Below, one piece after another: positions 14,771-23,096 of a stretch of 35,525 bases of DNA (the stretch's first letter is position 1; each line of letters opens with the position of its first letter). The stretch is from DATKLX01 sp035542155 (GTDB lineage: Bacteria; Chloroflexota; Anaerolineae; Anaerolineales; Anaerolineaceae): contig DATKLX010000224.1 in NCBI GenBank assembly GCA_035542155.1, forward strand, positions 1 to 35,525, read 5' to 3'. The position numbers and the translations under genes are program-made. Below the pieces are notes generated by a model that did no database searches, was not told where the DNA came from, and worked only from the letters and a program-made list of their open reading frames with translations.

Positions 14771-16558
14771 CTATTGGGGCTGGCCAACTCTTTCACGGAC
14801 GACGCATTCGATGACATCGCCAACCTGAAAATCACTGAAACCCTTTAAGGCCACGCCGCATTCAAAACCTGTTCGGACTTCGCGCACATCCTCTTTTTCG
14901 TGCTTTAGCGAAGCCATTTCACCAACGTGAATCACCTGGCCGTTGCGAACCACATGAACGATGGCATTCCGGCGCAACTCACCCTCCGTCACCCGACAGC
15001 CTGCAATGTTGCCTGTTTTTGAAATCTTGAAGATCGCCAGAACATTCGCCCGGCCGATGGTGACTTCCCTGAATTCCGGTGCCAACATACCTTTCAATGC
15101 TTTTTCAATGTCTTCAGTCAACCGGTAAATAATATCATATCGCCGGATCGATACGCCCTCCGCCTCAGCCAGCCGCCGGGCATTTGGATCCGCATCGACG
15201 TTGAAACCGATGACGATTGCTTTAGAAGCAGCCGCCAACATGATATCATTTTCGCCGATATTTCCTGTTTCTGCATACAAAATGTTGATCGAAATGTCAC
15301 CCTTATTGAGATCATTTAAGGACGTGATGATTGGTTCGAGTGATCCCTGAACGTCGGCCTTGACGATCAGGCGGAGTTCGCGCACCTCACCGGCCTGGAA
15401 GCGGGAAAACAGCTCTTCCAGGGTCGCTTTGGGGGCCAGGGAGAGCTTGGCCTGGGCCTGCTTTCGCTCTTCAACGACCGCGCGAGCCTCTTTTTCCGAG
15501 GGCAGGACCTGGAAGAGGTCCCCTGCCTGGGGAACGTCGTTTAACCCCATCACCGAAACGGGGGTCGAGGGCCCGGCCTTACGGATCTTTCGACCGCGGA
15601 AATCGAACATGGCTCGTAATCGGCCGAAAGCCTGCCCGGCAATGACCACATCCCCCATTTGTAAAGTCCCATTCTGTACCAGCAAAGTCGCCACCACCCC
15701 TTTCGCCCGGTCCAGCTCGGCTTCAATAACCGTTCCAATCACGCGGCCATCCGGATTGGCTTTAATGTCGCTGGCATCGGCAACCAATAAAATCGCTTCC
15801 AAGAGGTCATCCAGGCCTTTCTTTAGTTTTGCTGAAACTGGCACGACAATGGTAGACCCGTCCCACTCATCCGGAACCAGGCCGTTATCCGCTAGCTGGT
15901 GCTTGACGAAGTCGGGGTTGGCATCCGGACGGTCGATCTTATTCAAGGCAACTACAATTGGAACGCGGGCCGCCTTGGCATGGGCGATTGCCTCCCGCGT
16001 TTGGGGCATCACCCCATCGTTAGCCGCTACCACCAGAACGACCACATCGGCGCCTTGAGCCCCACGAGAACGCATCGCGGTAAATGCAGCGTGTCCAGGC
16101 GTATCCAGGAAGGTGATTGTGCGTCCTTTATGCTCAACCTGATATGCACCTACGTGCTGGGTAATCCCTCCAGCTTCACCGGCGGCGACATTGGTATGGC
16201 GAATCGCGTCTAACAAAGTCGTTTTCCCATGGTCAACGTGACCCAGGATCGTCACAACTGGTGGCCGGCTGACCAGGCGGGTTGGTTCTTCGTCCTCAAT
16301 CAGACGGCGCCATAAGGGTATTTCACTCGTATCGGTTTCTTCGATAACCTCAGGTGTCTCCAGGCTCGTTTCGAAACCCATTTCTGAGGCCACCACAGCA
16401 GCCGTATCGTAATCGATCTGTTGATTGATGTTGGCCATCACCCCGTTTGCCATCAGGATTTTAATGACCTGAATGGGGCTTGTTTTAATTCTCTGAGCCA
16501 GTTCCCGGACCGTAATGCTGCCCGGTAACTCGATTATATTATTCCCATTTTCGCTCAT
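14771..16558 (-). CDS. infB: Translation initiation factor IF-2
   Basis: GTPase of 595 residues that places initiator fMet-tRNA on the 30S subunit. It is a short form: the long charged N-terminal extension of many IF-2 proteins is absent, leaving one IF2_N module (about residues 14-65, ITVRELAQRIKTSPIQVIKILMANG). G1 is GHVDHGKT (106-113), followed by G3 DTPGH and G4 NKID; domains II, III and IV follow. AGGAGG lies nine bases before the ATG. A 156-bp gap separates it from ylxR where ylxQ (L7Ae-like) stands in many bacteria; no ORF with support is in that gap. Confidence 0.97.
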   Translation of the reverse strand: MSENGNNIIELPGSITVRELAQRIKTSPIQVIKILMANGVMANINQQIDYDTAAVVASEMGFETSLETPEVIEETDTSEIPLWRRLIEDEEPTRLVSRPPVVTILGHVDHGKTTLLDAIRHTNVAAGEAGGITQHVGAYQVEHKGRTITFLDTPGHAAFTAMRSRGAQGADVVVLVVAANDGVMPQTREAIAHAKAARVPIVVALNKIDRPDANPDFVKHQLADNGLVPDEWDGSTIVVPVSAKLKKGLDDLLEAILLVADASDIKANPDGRVIGTVIEAELDRAKGVVATLLVQNGTLQMGDVVIAGQAFGRLRAMFDFRGRKIRKAGPSTPVSVMGLNDVPQAGDLFQVLPSEKEARAVVEERKQAQAKLSLAPKATLEELFSRFQAGEVRELRLIVKADVQGSLEPIITSLNDLNKGDISINILYAETGNIGENDIMLAAASKAIVIGFNVDADPNARRLAEAEGVSIRRYDIIYRLTEDIEKALKGMLAPEFREVTIGRANVLAIFKISKTGNIAGCRVTEGELRRNAIVHVVRNGQVIHVGEMASLKHEKEDVREVRTGFECGVALKGFSDFQVGDVIECVVRERVGQPQ

Positions 16559-16714
16559 GTGGCGCCTCCTCTTCTTGATTCCAAACCATTTTGAATTTCC
16601 ACAAAGACGAGGAAAACAGTAACTCGCCTAACGTTGGAATGGGACTCTGGCGCTGCGCCTGATGAGCGAATAACAGCCTTGAGTTAACCGTTCATCCGAA
16701 GATTTCCATTCCTA
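16559..16714 (-). other. 156-bp gap between ylxR and infB
   Basis: The position normally holding ylxQ has no supportable ORF. The gap carries the infB ribosome binding site (AGGAGG) and a small GGCGCTGCGCC palindrome. I see no clear promoter or terminator; it may act as an untranslated spacer or processing site. Confidence 0.5.
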
Positions 16715-17047
16715 TCATAAGACCTGACCATCCGAAGCCATTTCAGCCTCATCTTCTGGAGTATCTTCTGCCAGGGTTCCAAGGTACGCCCGCAGGCGTT
16801 CCTGATCCTGGTCTGTCAGGTTTGTTTTCAAAGCGTGCGCCAGGGGGCCTTTTAAACCACGTTCCCAGCAGGAACGCCGGCTATGCAAGTAAGCCCCACG
16901 TCCTGACAGCTTCCCGGTGGGGTCAATGACAACCCCATCCGGCCGCCGCACCAGACGGATCAACTCGCGTTTCGAGTTAACCACCCGGCATCCCACACAG
17001 GTACGTTGCGGAGCACGCTTTACTCGTTTTTCAGTTTTCCCTGCCAA
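16715..17047 (-). CDS. ylxR: YlxR family RNA-binding protein (RnpM)
   Basis: A 110-residue YlxR (DUF448) protein; in Bacillus the homologue is reported to bind and modulate RNase P and was named RnpM. The family motif PQRTCVGCRV (residues 13-22) and GRGAYLHSRRSCWERG are visible, with Cys residues typical for the fold. The start codon is TTG (17045-17047), 18 bp after the nusA stop, with only a weak purine-rich site upstream. A C-terminal acidic tail of about 25 residues extends beyond the usual 90-residue core. Confidence 0.9.
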   Translation of the reverse strand: MAGKTEKRVKRAPQRTCVGCRVVNSKRELIRLVRRPDGVVIDPTGKLSGRGAYLHSRRSCWERGLKGPLAHALKTNLTDQDQERLRAYLGTLAEDTPEDEAEMASDGQVL

Positions 17048-17065
17048 TCTACTTTCTCTTATGAA

Positions 17066-19003
17066 TTATTCCCAATCATCCCATTCTCCGCCGCCGCGTT
17101 TGTGCTTCTTGCGAACCATCATAACATCGCGATCGGGATCATAGGTGACTTCAACATGCTTCTTCTTTTTCTTGCCTTTCTTGCCAGACTTACCTTCCTC
17201 AGTCTCTTCTTCCTCTACTTCACCGGTAACTTCAAGCACCTCCGGCTTCATCGCAAACAATTCGTCGAGTGATGAGGGAAGTTCTTCTTCAAGCTCAGCA
17301 ATGGGCTCTGCCTCTGGGGCCACAGCTTCAACCTCGGCAACCGGCTCAGCTTCCACTTGAGCCGCCTCAGGCGCTTCTACTTCTATCTCGATTTCTAATG
17401 GCTGTGCCACTTCAGCAGTTTCGCCGGGCTTAAATTCCTCCGCCTGCTCGACCACCAATTCTTCCGGTGCAGGACCGGCCACCGGTTCCACAACCTCGGG
17501 TGGGTTCGCTGCCTTGAACTCATCGACCAGACGCTGGATATCCTGCATTGCCTTTGGACCCATGCCTTGCAGGGCAAGCACTGAATCCGCGTCCAGTGTG
17601 ATCTGGACCATCAGATCGCCCAGAGTTTCATATCCTGCCTCGGTCAAAATGTGGATGACATGTTCAGAGAGGTCGGTATCGTTTAAGGAAACTTCGAAGG
17701 CCTTGGGCGGTAGGGAAGCGCGAACTTCCTGCCGACGGCCTTCCTCGGTCTTCTTCTCGGCCTGCCGGCGTATCGCCGAGCGTTTTTCGACGCGATCGAC
17801 AAAACGGGACAGGGTTTCGAATTCTTCGGGCGTCAGCGGCCTGCCTTCCGCCTTCTTTCCCAGGGCTGCCTCGACATTCTCAATTATGGTTGCGTCCGTT
17901 TCGAGGAACGACGAGAGTGCAGGTTCGGTCCGAACGCGATTCAGTGTATCGCTAGCTGCTTCGGGCAGGCTCTTGATATCAATCCGCCAACCCGTCAGCT
18001 TGGCTGCCAGGCGGGCATTCTGGCCATCTCGGCCAATCGCCAGGCTGAGCTGATCTTCGGGGACGACCACCGTCGCAGTTTTTCCTCCACTGGCGCGCTC
18101 GTTCAAATAAACTCCGCTCACCCGGGCCGGGCTGATCGCCTTGGCAATATACACCGCCGGATCGGAGTTCCATTCAATCACATCGATTTTTTCGTCGTGC
18201 AACTCGCGGACAATCGCCTGAATACGCACGCCGCGGATGCCCACGCAGGCTCCCACCGGGTCGATACCCTGTTGGGTGGCGGCGACCGCAACCTTCGCCC
18301 GTTCGCCGGGCTCGCGTGCGATCGAGCGGATCTCGACGACGCCGTGGTAAATCTCAGGGACCTCATTTTCGAGTAGCCGGCGCAGAAAATTGCGGTGAGC
18401 CCGCGAAAGCATGATCTGCGGACCGCGTGGCCCATCTTTCACCTCAAAAACCAACGCCCGGACCCGGTCGTGAACCCGAAAGCGCTCCCCGGGGATCATT
18501 TCCTTGCGCATCATCACCCCTTCGGCCTTCATGTCCAATCCCACGGTTACACCCTGCGCATTGACCGCCTGGACGACTCCGCTGGAAATCTCGCCCAGTT
18601 GCTTGTCAAAATAGGCCATTTGCGCCTGGCGCTCCGCTTCACGGATGCGCTGCTGGATAACCTGGCGAGCTGTTTGAGCTGCAACGCGGCCAAAATCCTG
18701 CGGCGTGGATTTAACCACCACCATCGTGCCTACCTCGGCATCGCCATCAACTTTCTTTGCATCGGGTAGGGACACTTCGGTCCGGGAATCCTGGACGGTC
18801 TCGACCACTTCCTTTTCAGCATAGATATCGACATGCCCGGTTTCGGGATCGATTTTGGCTTCCACATGCTGCGCGTTCGAAGCGTTGACAGCCCGCCGGT
18901 AAGCTGAAACCATGGCAGATTCCAACGCCTTGAGAATCACTTCCTTCGGAAGCTGTTTTTCTTCGAGGACTTCGTTGAAAGCCAGCGTAAACTCGTTTTT
19001 CAT
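17066..19003 (-). CDS. nusA: Transcription termination/antitermination factor NusA with HhH and acidic-lysine tail
   Basis: A 645-residue NusA, much longer than the roughly 350-370 of Gram-positive-type NusA. The N-terminal RNAP-binding domain spans about 1-125 (LPKEVILKALESAMVSAYRRA), S1 about 135-200, KH1 about 215-285 (VGACVGIRGVRIQAIVREL), and KH2 about 290-350 (LAIGRDGQNARLAAKLTGW). After a linker, about residues 440-505 form a helical unit with ADSVLALQGMGPKAMQDI, resembling the helix-hairpin-helix repeat found in E. coli NusA and the alpha-CTD. The rest is a Glu/Pro/Val-rich stretch, then a Lys cluster (GKKGKKKKKH) and a WDDWE end. It is the first gene of the translation operon; rimP, the usual upstream neighbour, is missing. 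AGGGAG lies before the ATG. Confidence 0.96.
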   Translation of the reverse strand: MKNEFTLAFNEVLEEKQLPKEVILKALESAMVSAYRRAVNASNAQHVEAKIDPETGHVDIYAEKEVVETVQDSRTEVSLPDAKKVDGDAEVGTMVVVKSTPQDFGRVAAQTARQVIQQRIREAERQAQMAYFDKQLGEISSGVVQAVNAQGVTVGLDMKAEGVMMRKEMIPGERFRVHDRVRALVFEVKDGPRGPQIMLSRAHRNFLRRLLENEVPEIYHGVVEIRSIAREPGERAKVAVAATQQGIDPVGACVGIRGVRIQAIVRELHDEKIDVIEWNSDPAVYIAKAISPARVSGVYLNERASGGKTATVVVPEDQLSLAIGRDGQNARLAAKLTGWRIDIKSLPEAASDTLNRVRTEPALSSFLETDATIIENVEAALGKKAEGRPLTPEEFETLSRFVDRVEKRSAIRRQAEKKTEEGRRQEVRASLPPKAFEVSLNDTDLSEHVIHILTEAGYETLGDLMVQITLDADSVLALQGMGPKAMQDIQRLVDEFKAANPPEVVEPVAGPAPEELVVEQAEEFKPGETAEVAQPLEIEIEVEAPEAAQVEAEPVAEVEAVAPEAEPIAELEEELPSSLDELFAMKPEVLEVTGEVEEEETEEGKSGKKGKKKKKHVEVTYDPDRDVMMVRKKHKRGGGEWDDWE

Positions 19004-19036
19004 CCGTGCTCTTTCTCCCTAAAAAACCTGTGACCC

Positions 19037-19070
19037 ATTATACGCAGAAAAGTGGGGGATGCCCACTTTT
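19037..19070 (-). promoter_or_regulatory. nusA operon promoter overlapped by a palindrome
   Basis: On the minus strand, TATAAT (19037-19042) with a 17-bp spacer to TGGGCA (19060-19065, four of six matches) gives a promoter whose start would be about 19030, 27 bp before nusA. The -35 element lies inside a perfect 9-bp inverted repeat, AAAAGTGGG (19048-19056) and CCCACTTTT (19062-19070) with a 5-nt loop. The palindrome ends in a T run on either strand, so it can also act as the terminator of the upstream lipoprotein gene. Confidence 0.55.
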
Positions 19071-19215
19071 CGTTGTTGACGATATCCGTCGACGACTTTG
19101 AGTATCCAGATTCTAACATAATTCTTGGGGGTATGCAAGACTTTGAGATTATTATCAACTGCTACCCGGAAGAACCCATCGATGAAGTCTGCATTCTCCG
19201 CATCGAGAGCAGAGT
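19071..19215. other. Gap between lipoprotein gene and nusA promoter
   Basis: This stretch, with the adjoining promoter, is where rimP usually lies. A 68-codon minus-strand frame (19019-19225) crosses it, but it spans the palindrome and the -10 box, has no homologous look and no ribosome binding site. I see nothing else supportable. Confidence 0.5.
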
Positions 19216-20526
19216 TTAAGGGCACAAATCTTCGGGCTGGATGTCGCGGTTAGAATTACCAAAAACTTTCGAGCCAAGCGGATCGAGCACCTGGCCGGCA
19301 TGGCTTGCCGCGTATCTCTTTATGATCGCGCAGGCCGTGGATGGATCCACAGCATAAGCTGATACAAATTCCCTGGCCATCTCTACATAAGCCTGTTGCG
19401 GAGATCTGGCTTCAACATTGCCGGTGATAGAAGCCAGGTCTTTTTGAGCCTGGGTGGATTTTTTCTGCACCGTTTCGATGACAATAATTTTGAAGGCTGC
19501 ATAGGCGCCCAAATTGGCTTTCTCGCTGACCGGATCCATCCAATCGGCCAGCGCTGGCTGGTCGTCTCTCACCTGCCGGTAAAGCGCTTCAGCCAGAGCA
19601 TAATCGCCTTTTTTGAAGGCAACGTCAGCATCCTGGAGCACATGGATGCGGTAGGTCGAGGATGCCACTTGATCCGAACCCGGTTTCCAGTGCTGGCTGG
19701 CTGGATCGTAGATCCAGGTGCGGGTGACGATCCGCTGTGGACCGGCGCCCAATGAGCCTGCGCCGCCGGCAGTAATCACCAACTGGTAGACGCCGCTCGA
19801 CCCCGGATCTTTGATCTGGATATCCGGATCGGCCAGATCGGCGCTGCTCCCTTCAAGAGCATTATCAAATTCAGATCCATTCCAGGTGAGAATCTGGACG
19901 GCCTCAAAGCAGGTGCTGGCTCCACAGGACCCCTGGCTGGTCACCAGATCGGCTTTTCCATCGGCGTTCAGGTCCTGGAGGAAACGGATCCCAGGCGCGC
20001 CCTGATCCTCTGTCGTTGCAAGCTGGAAAGCCTGGCGATACCCGGAAGATTCGCACACATAAATCAATAGCGTTCCCGAAGGAGGGATTCGCCGGGAATT
20101 CGGATTAAATATCGAAACGACTACATCCTGCTGTCCATCGCCGGTCATATCATCCGCCATCGCAGTCCTCGGCTGGCTCGCCACTCCTGCGTCGTACAAG
20201 GACTTGCTGAGCTCCTCAACAGTCGCTCCGCCATTCAAAAACCTTAGGATCGCTTGAGGATACTGGCCAAAGTCACCGCGTTGGAAATCTGGATGAGACT
20301 GGGAGGTGACGCAGAGTGGATTTGGGAGCGATGCCGCTTGCGTTGGGACGGGCGTATCGGTTGGAGCTGATTGAGTGACAGGCAAGGTGGGGAAGACTGT
20401 CTCGCCGGGTTGGACGGTTGGCTCGACCTGGCCCTGGACTGCCTGGGGCGTCCCCAGGCTTGAGCAGGCGGCAATGAAAACCAGCAAAATTAAACCCAGA
20501 AAAATCTTTAATTTTGCGAAAACCAT
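19216..20526 (-). CDS. Secreted lipoprotein with VCBS/FG-GAP-like calcium loops, function unknown
   Basis: A 436-residue exported protein. The N-terminus is a lipoprotein signal (KLKIFLGLILLVFIAAC) with lipobox IAAC and lipidated Cys21. A Thr/Pro-rich linker (about 30-70) follows, a common cell-surface spacer in this lineage. The body contains two Asp-rich loops, DMTGDGQQDVV and DLNADGKADLV, that resemble VCBS/FG-GAP or dockerin-like calcium sites, and a later helical part with ALAEALYRQV that looks like a TPR hairpin. It probably sits on the outer face of the membrane. No enzymatic motif is seen. It is divergent from the methylase-like gene and upstream of nusA, with its own -10 box at 20586. 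Confidence 0.8.
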   Translation of the reverse strand: MVFAKLKIFLGLILLVFIAACSSLGTPQAVQGQVEPTVQPGETVFPTLPVTQSAPTDTPVPTQAASLPNPLCVTSQSHPDFQRGDFGQYPQAILRFLNGGATVEELSKSLYDAGVASQPRTAMADDMTGDGQQDVVVSIFNPNSRRIPPSGTLLIYVCESSGYRQAFQLATTEDQGAPGIRFLQDLNADGKADLVTSQGSCGASTCFEAVQILTWNGSEFDNALEGSSADLADPDIQIKDPGSSGVYQLVITAGGAGSLGAGPQRIVTRTWIYDPASQHWKPGSDQVASSTYRIHVLQDADVAFKKGDYALAEALYRQVRDDQPALADWMDPVSEKANLGAYAAFKIIVIETVQKKSTQAQKDLASITGNVEARSPQQAYVEMAREFVSAYAVDPSTACAIIKRYAASHAGQVLDPLGSKVFGNSNRDIQPEDLCP

Positions 20527-20585
20527 GGACCGATCCCGAGATAAACCTGAGGCAGAGGTAGCACTATCTTTTTTCGATCTTCTTC

Positions 20586-20591
20586 ATTATA
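20586..20591 (-). promoter_or_regulatory. -10 box of the lipoprotein gene
   Basis: TATAAT on the minus strand, about 60 bp before the ATG at 20526. No good -35 hexamer is seen at the standard distance. The 137-bp region shared with the divergent gene at 20663 holds nothing else that I can name. Confidence 0.45.
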
Positions 20592-20662
20592 CTCCTAAGT
20601 AATCAGGTATTAACCGCCGGCCAGAGAGGCCAGGATCTGCTGATTTAGCACTTGCGGCCAGG

Positions 20663-22933
20663 ATGAGTGTCAACACCCTTGCTTTTATACCCGGAACCTG
20701 GAAGGATGCGGATGGCCCGCTCTCCCGCTTTTTGCCGCCCAACTCGCAGGGTGTGGGACAGGCCTGGTTGAAAAAAACCGTACAATCCGGCGGCTGGATC
20801 CTCGACCCCTTTGCAACCGATCCCTATCTTGCCCTGGAAACTGCCCGCGCTGGATATCCGCTTTTAATCGCCGCTAATAACCCGATCACCCGTTTTCTTC
20901 TGGAGATGCTGGCCGTAGCGCCGTCTCAGGAAGATTTTCAATCCGCACTGGCCGAGTTGGGCGCGTCTCGCAAAGGCGATGACCGGCTCGAGCATATACT
21001 TCCTTCATTGTATGTAACTAAGTGCGCAGCCTGCGATTGGGAAATTCAAGCCCAATCTTTTCTATGGGAACGGGATGCGGCTGGTCCGTTCGCCCGGATT
21101 TATACCTGCCCTCACTGCGGCGACTCAGGAGAGCGTCCGGTCACCGAAACAGATCTGGAGCAGCTGCGCCGGTTGCCGCCCGCTGGACTACACCGTTCGC
21201 GGGCACTCGAGCGAGTGGCCTCTATCGATGATCCAGTTCGTGCGGACGTAGAATTGGCCGTGAACTGCTATCTTCCCCGGGCGCTGTATGTGATCTTTAC
21301 CCTGGTCAACAAACTGGACGCTTCTGGACTGAGCCCGGCGCGGCGCGCCCTGTTAACCTCCCTGTTGTTGGTTGTGCTCGATGAAGGCAGCTCTCTCTGG
21401 ACGTATCCCGCAGGACGGCTGCGCCCAAAACAGCTAACCGTCCCACCCCGTTTTTATGAGAACAATCTCTGGCTGAGCCTTGAAAAAGCTGTGCAGATCT
21501 GGGGGCAGGCCTGCAGCCTACCTCGGGAAGAACCTGATGCCGGGCCATTTCAGCCGGTTAAGGTCAAAATCTGGCCCGAACAGGGGGAACCGGGGGAGAT
21601 TACCATTTTCGAAGGCAGGTATAAAGACCTGGCCGAACAAATCAAGAACCTCTCAATCCAGGGGGTTCTGACCGTGATCCCCCGCCCAAACCAGGCATAT
21701 TGGACCCTCTCTGCGGTCTGGGCCGGCTGGCTGTGGGGGAGGGAAAGAGTATCCTCAATGAAAAGCGTTTTGAGCCGGCGGCGCTACGATTGGGGCTGGC
21801 AGGCAGCGGCAGTCCAATCGACGTTGACGAACCTGACGCCTCAGTCGAACTTATCAATTCCTGGCCTGGGTATTCTGGCCGAGGTTGAACCGCCATTTCT
21901 GGCAGCGACCCTGCTTGGCATTCAAAATGCCGGCCTGCGTTTCGAGGACATGGCCGTGCGCAGCGATCCCCCGCAGGCCCAGATTCATTTTCAAACCCTG
22001 GGCCTTTCTGGCCGGCCAGGCGGTCTGCGCGAGTCGCTCTGTAAGACAGCCCTTTCCGATTTTCTCGCCGAGCGTGGGGAGCCGTCTCCGTATCTACCCG
22101 CCTTTGCCGCGATCCTGTCTGTCCTGGGCAGTGAACGTGCTCTGCTTCCTCATTCCATCCCAGAGCAGGTCAAACGGATAGACCCGGGCGAGCAAATGAG
22201 CCATCTCCAGGCTGCGATCCACTCGGCATTGAATGATCGTTCCAGCGTGGATCACTTTTTGGAAAGGGAACAGAACCTCGAGGCCGGCGCCTGGTGGTTG
22301 CACGACGCTCAAAAAACCACCCAACCGCTTTCGGACCGGGTCGAAATGGAAGTCGTTCGTTTTTTGCAACGCCATCCGGGTTGCTTGCTGCTCAATCTGG
22401 ACCGGGCTATTTGTGCTCAATTTCCTGGTTGGATGACCCCCCCCGCGGATTTAATCCGTATTTGCCTCGAATCTTACGGGCAGCTAAATTCTGATGAGAC
22501 CTGGGAACTGCGGTCCGAGGATCAACCGGCTGCGCGCCGAAAAGAAATGAGTGAAATCCAGTCTCACCTGGTAGAGATCGGCCGCCGCCTGGGGTACCAG
22601 GTGGAAGAACGTCTCCCCATTCGGTGGATGGCTGGAAATACTTCCTTGACTTTCTGTGTGGTCGCCTCGAGTCTGATCGGCCGTTACCTCCTGGATCCAG
22701 AGTATTTACCCGATCAGTCGATCCTGGTTTTCCCTGGTGGACGGTCGAACCTGGTGTCTTATAAAATCCAGAACGACCCACGTCTCGAGCAGGCCGTTCA
22801 GAAAGGATGGAAGCTGATCAAGTTTCGCTATCTCCGCCAGCTAATCCAGGACCCTGGCCTGAATCAGGAAACCTGGTTGAGCCAGCTCAATGGGGATCCG
22901 CTCGAATTCCGCACGATCCCGTTGCGGATATAA
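20663..22933 (+). CDS. Degenerate Zn-ribbon DNA methylase-like protein, function unknown
   Basis: A 756-residue cytosolic protein with the layout of the COG1743/DUF1156 group (adenine-specific DNA methylases containing a Zn-ribbon), but with decayed active-site motifs. WILDPFATDPYLALETARAGY (from residue 45) aligns with the cofactor motif DPFxGSGT..EA...G, yet the glycine loop is replaced by ATDP. A Zn-ribbon is intact: CAAC (121-124) and CPHC (149-152). The place where these enzymes carry DPPY followed by an aromatic stretch reads VIPRPNQAYWTLSAVWAGWLW from residue 338, so the catalytic Asp and Tyr are missing. The last 140 residues (EIGRRLGYQVEERLP, then VFPGGRSNLVSYKI and FRYLRQLI) recall nuclease-like C-terminal modules but show no clear PD-(D/E)xK. 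The frame is open and uninterrupted, so it is not a fresh pseudogene. Family assignment is pattern recognition and moderately sure. Confidence 0.6.
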   Translation: MSVNTLAFIPGTWKDADGPLSRFLPPNSQGVGQAWLKKTVQSGGWILDPFATDPYLALETARAGYPLLIAANNPITRFLLEMLAVAPSQEDFQSALAELGASRKGDDRLEHILPSLYVTKCAACDWEIQAQSFLWERDAAGPFARIYTCPHCGDSGERPVTETDLEQLRRLPPAGLHRSRALERVASIDDPVRADVELAVNCYLPRALYVIFTLVNKLDASGLSPARRALLTSLLLVVLDEGSSLWTYPAGRLRPKQLTVPPRFYENNLWLSLEKAVQIWGQACSLPREEPDAGPFQPVKVKIWPEQGEPGEITIFEGRYKDLAEQIKNLSIQGVLTVIPRPNQAYWTLSAVWAGWLWGRERVSSMKSVLSRRRYDWGWQAAAVQSTLTNLTPQSNLSIPGLGILAEVEPPFLAATLLGIQNAGLRFEDMAVRSDPPQAQIHFQTLGLSGRPGGLRESLCKTALSDFLAERGEPSPYLPAFAAILSVLGSERALLPHSIPEQVKRIDPGEQMSHLQAAIHSALNDRSSVDHFLEREQNLEAGAWWLHDAQKTTQPLSDRVEMEVVRFLQRHPGCLLLNLDRAICAQFPGWMTPPADLIRICLESYGQLNSDETWELRSEDQPAARRKEMSEIQSHLVEIGRRLGYQVEERLPIRWMAGNTSLTFCVVASSLIGRYLLDPEYLPDQSILVFPGGRSNLVSYKIQNDPRLEQAVQKGWKLIKFRYLRQLIQDPGLNQETWLSQLNGDPLEFRTIPLRI

Positions 22934-22949
22934 CTCCTCCGGGGTGGGT

Positions 22950-23096
22950 CTATGGGGTCGGCGTCTCCGTCTCCGTCGGTGGGATGGGAGTATTCGTTGC
23001 TGGAGGAGGCGGGGTCGGCGTGATGGTTGACGTGACGGTCGGCGTGAGCGTGATCGTCGCCGTTGGGGTGATGGTGGGAGTTGGCGTCGGCACCTG
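22950..23096 (-). repeat. Thr/Pro-rich low-complexity coding repeat (PBP tail)
   Basis: Short imperfect repeats of ACNCCN-type codons encode about 50 residues with TPT and TPTxT units at the C-terminus of the penicillin-binding protein. Similar units occur in the L,D-transpeptidase at 32216-32360. They are extracellular spacers of low sequence constraint, possibly glycosylated (inference). Confidence 0.8.

Noticed and set aside
19019..19225. 68-codon minus-strand frame as a possible rimP
   Set aside because: Too short, no RimP features, and it crosses the palindrome and -10 box before nusA.
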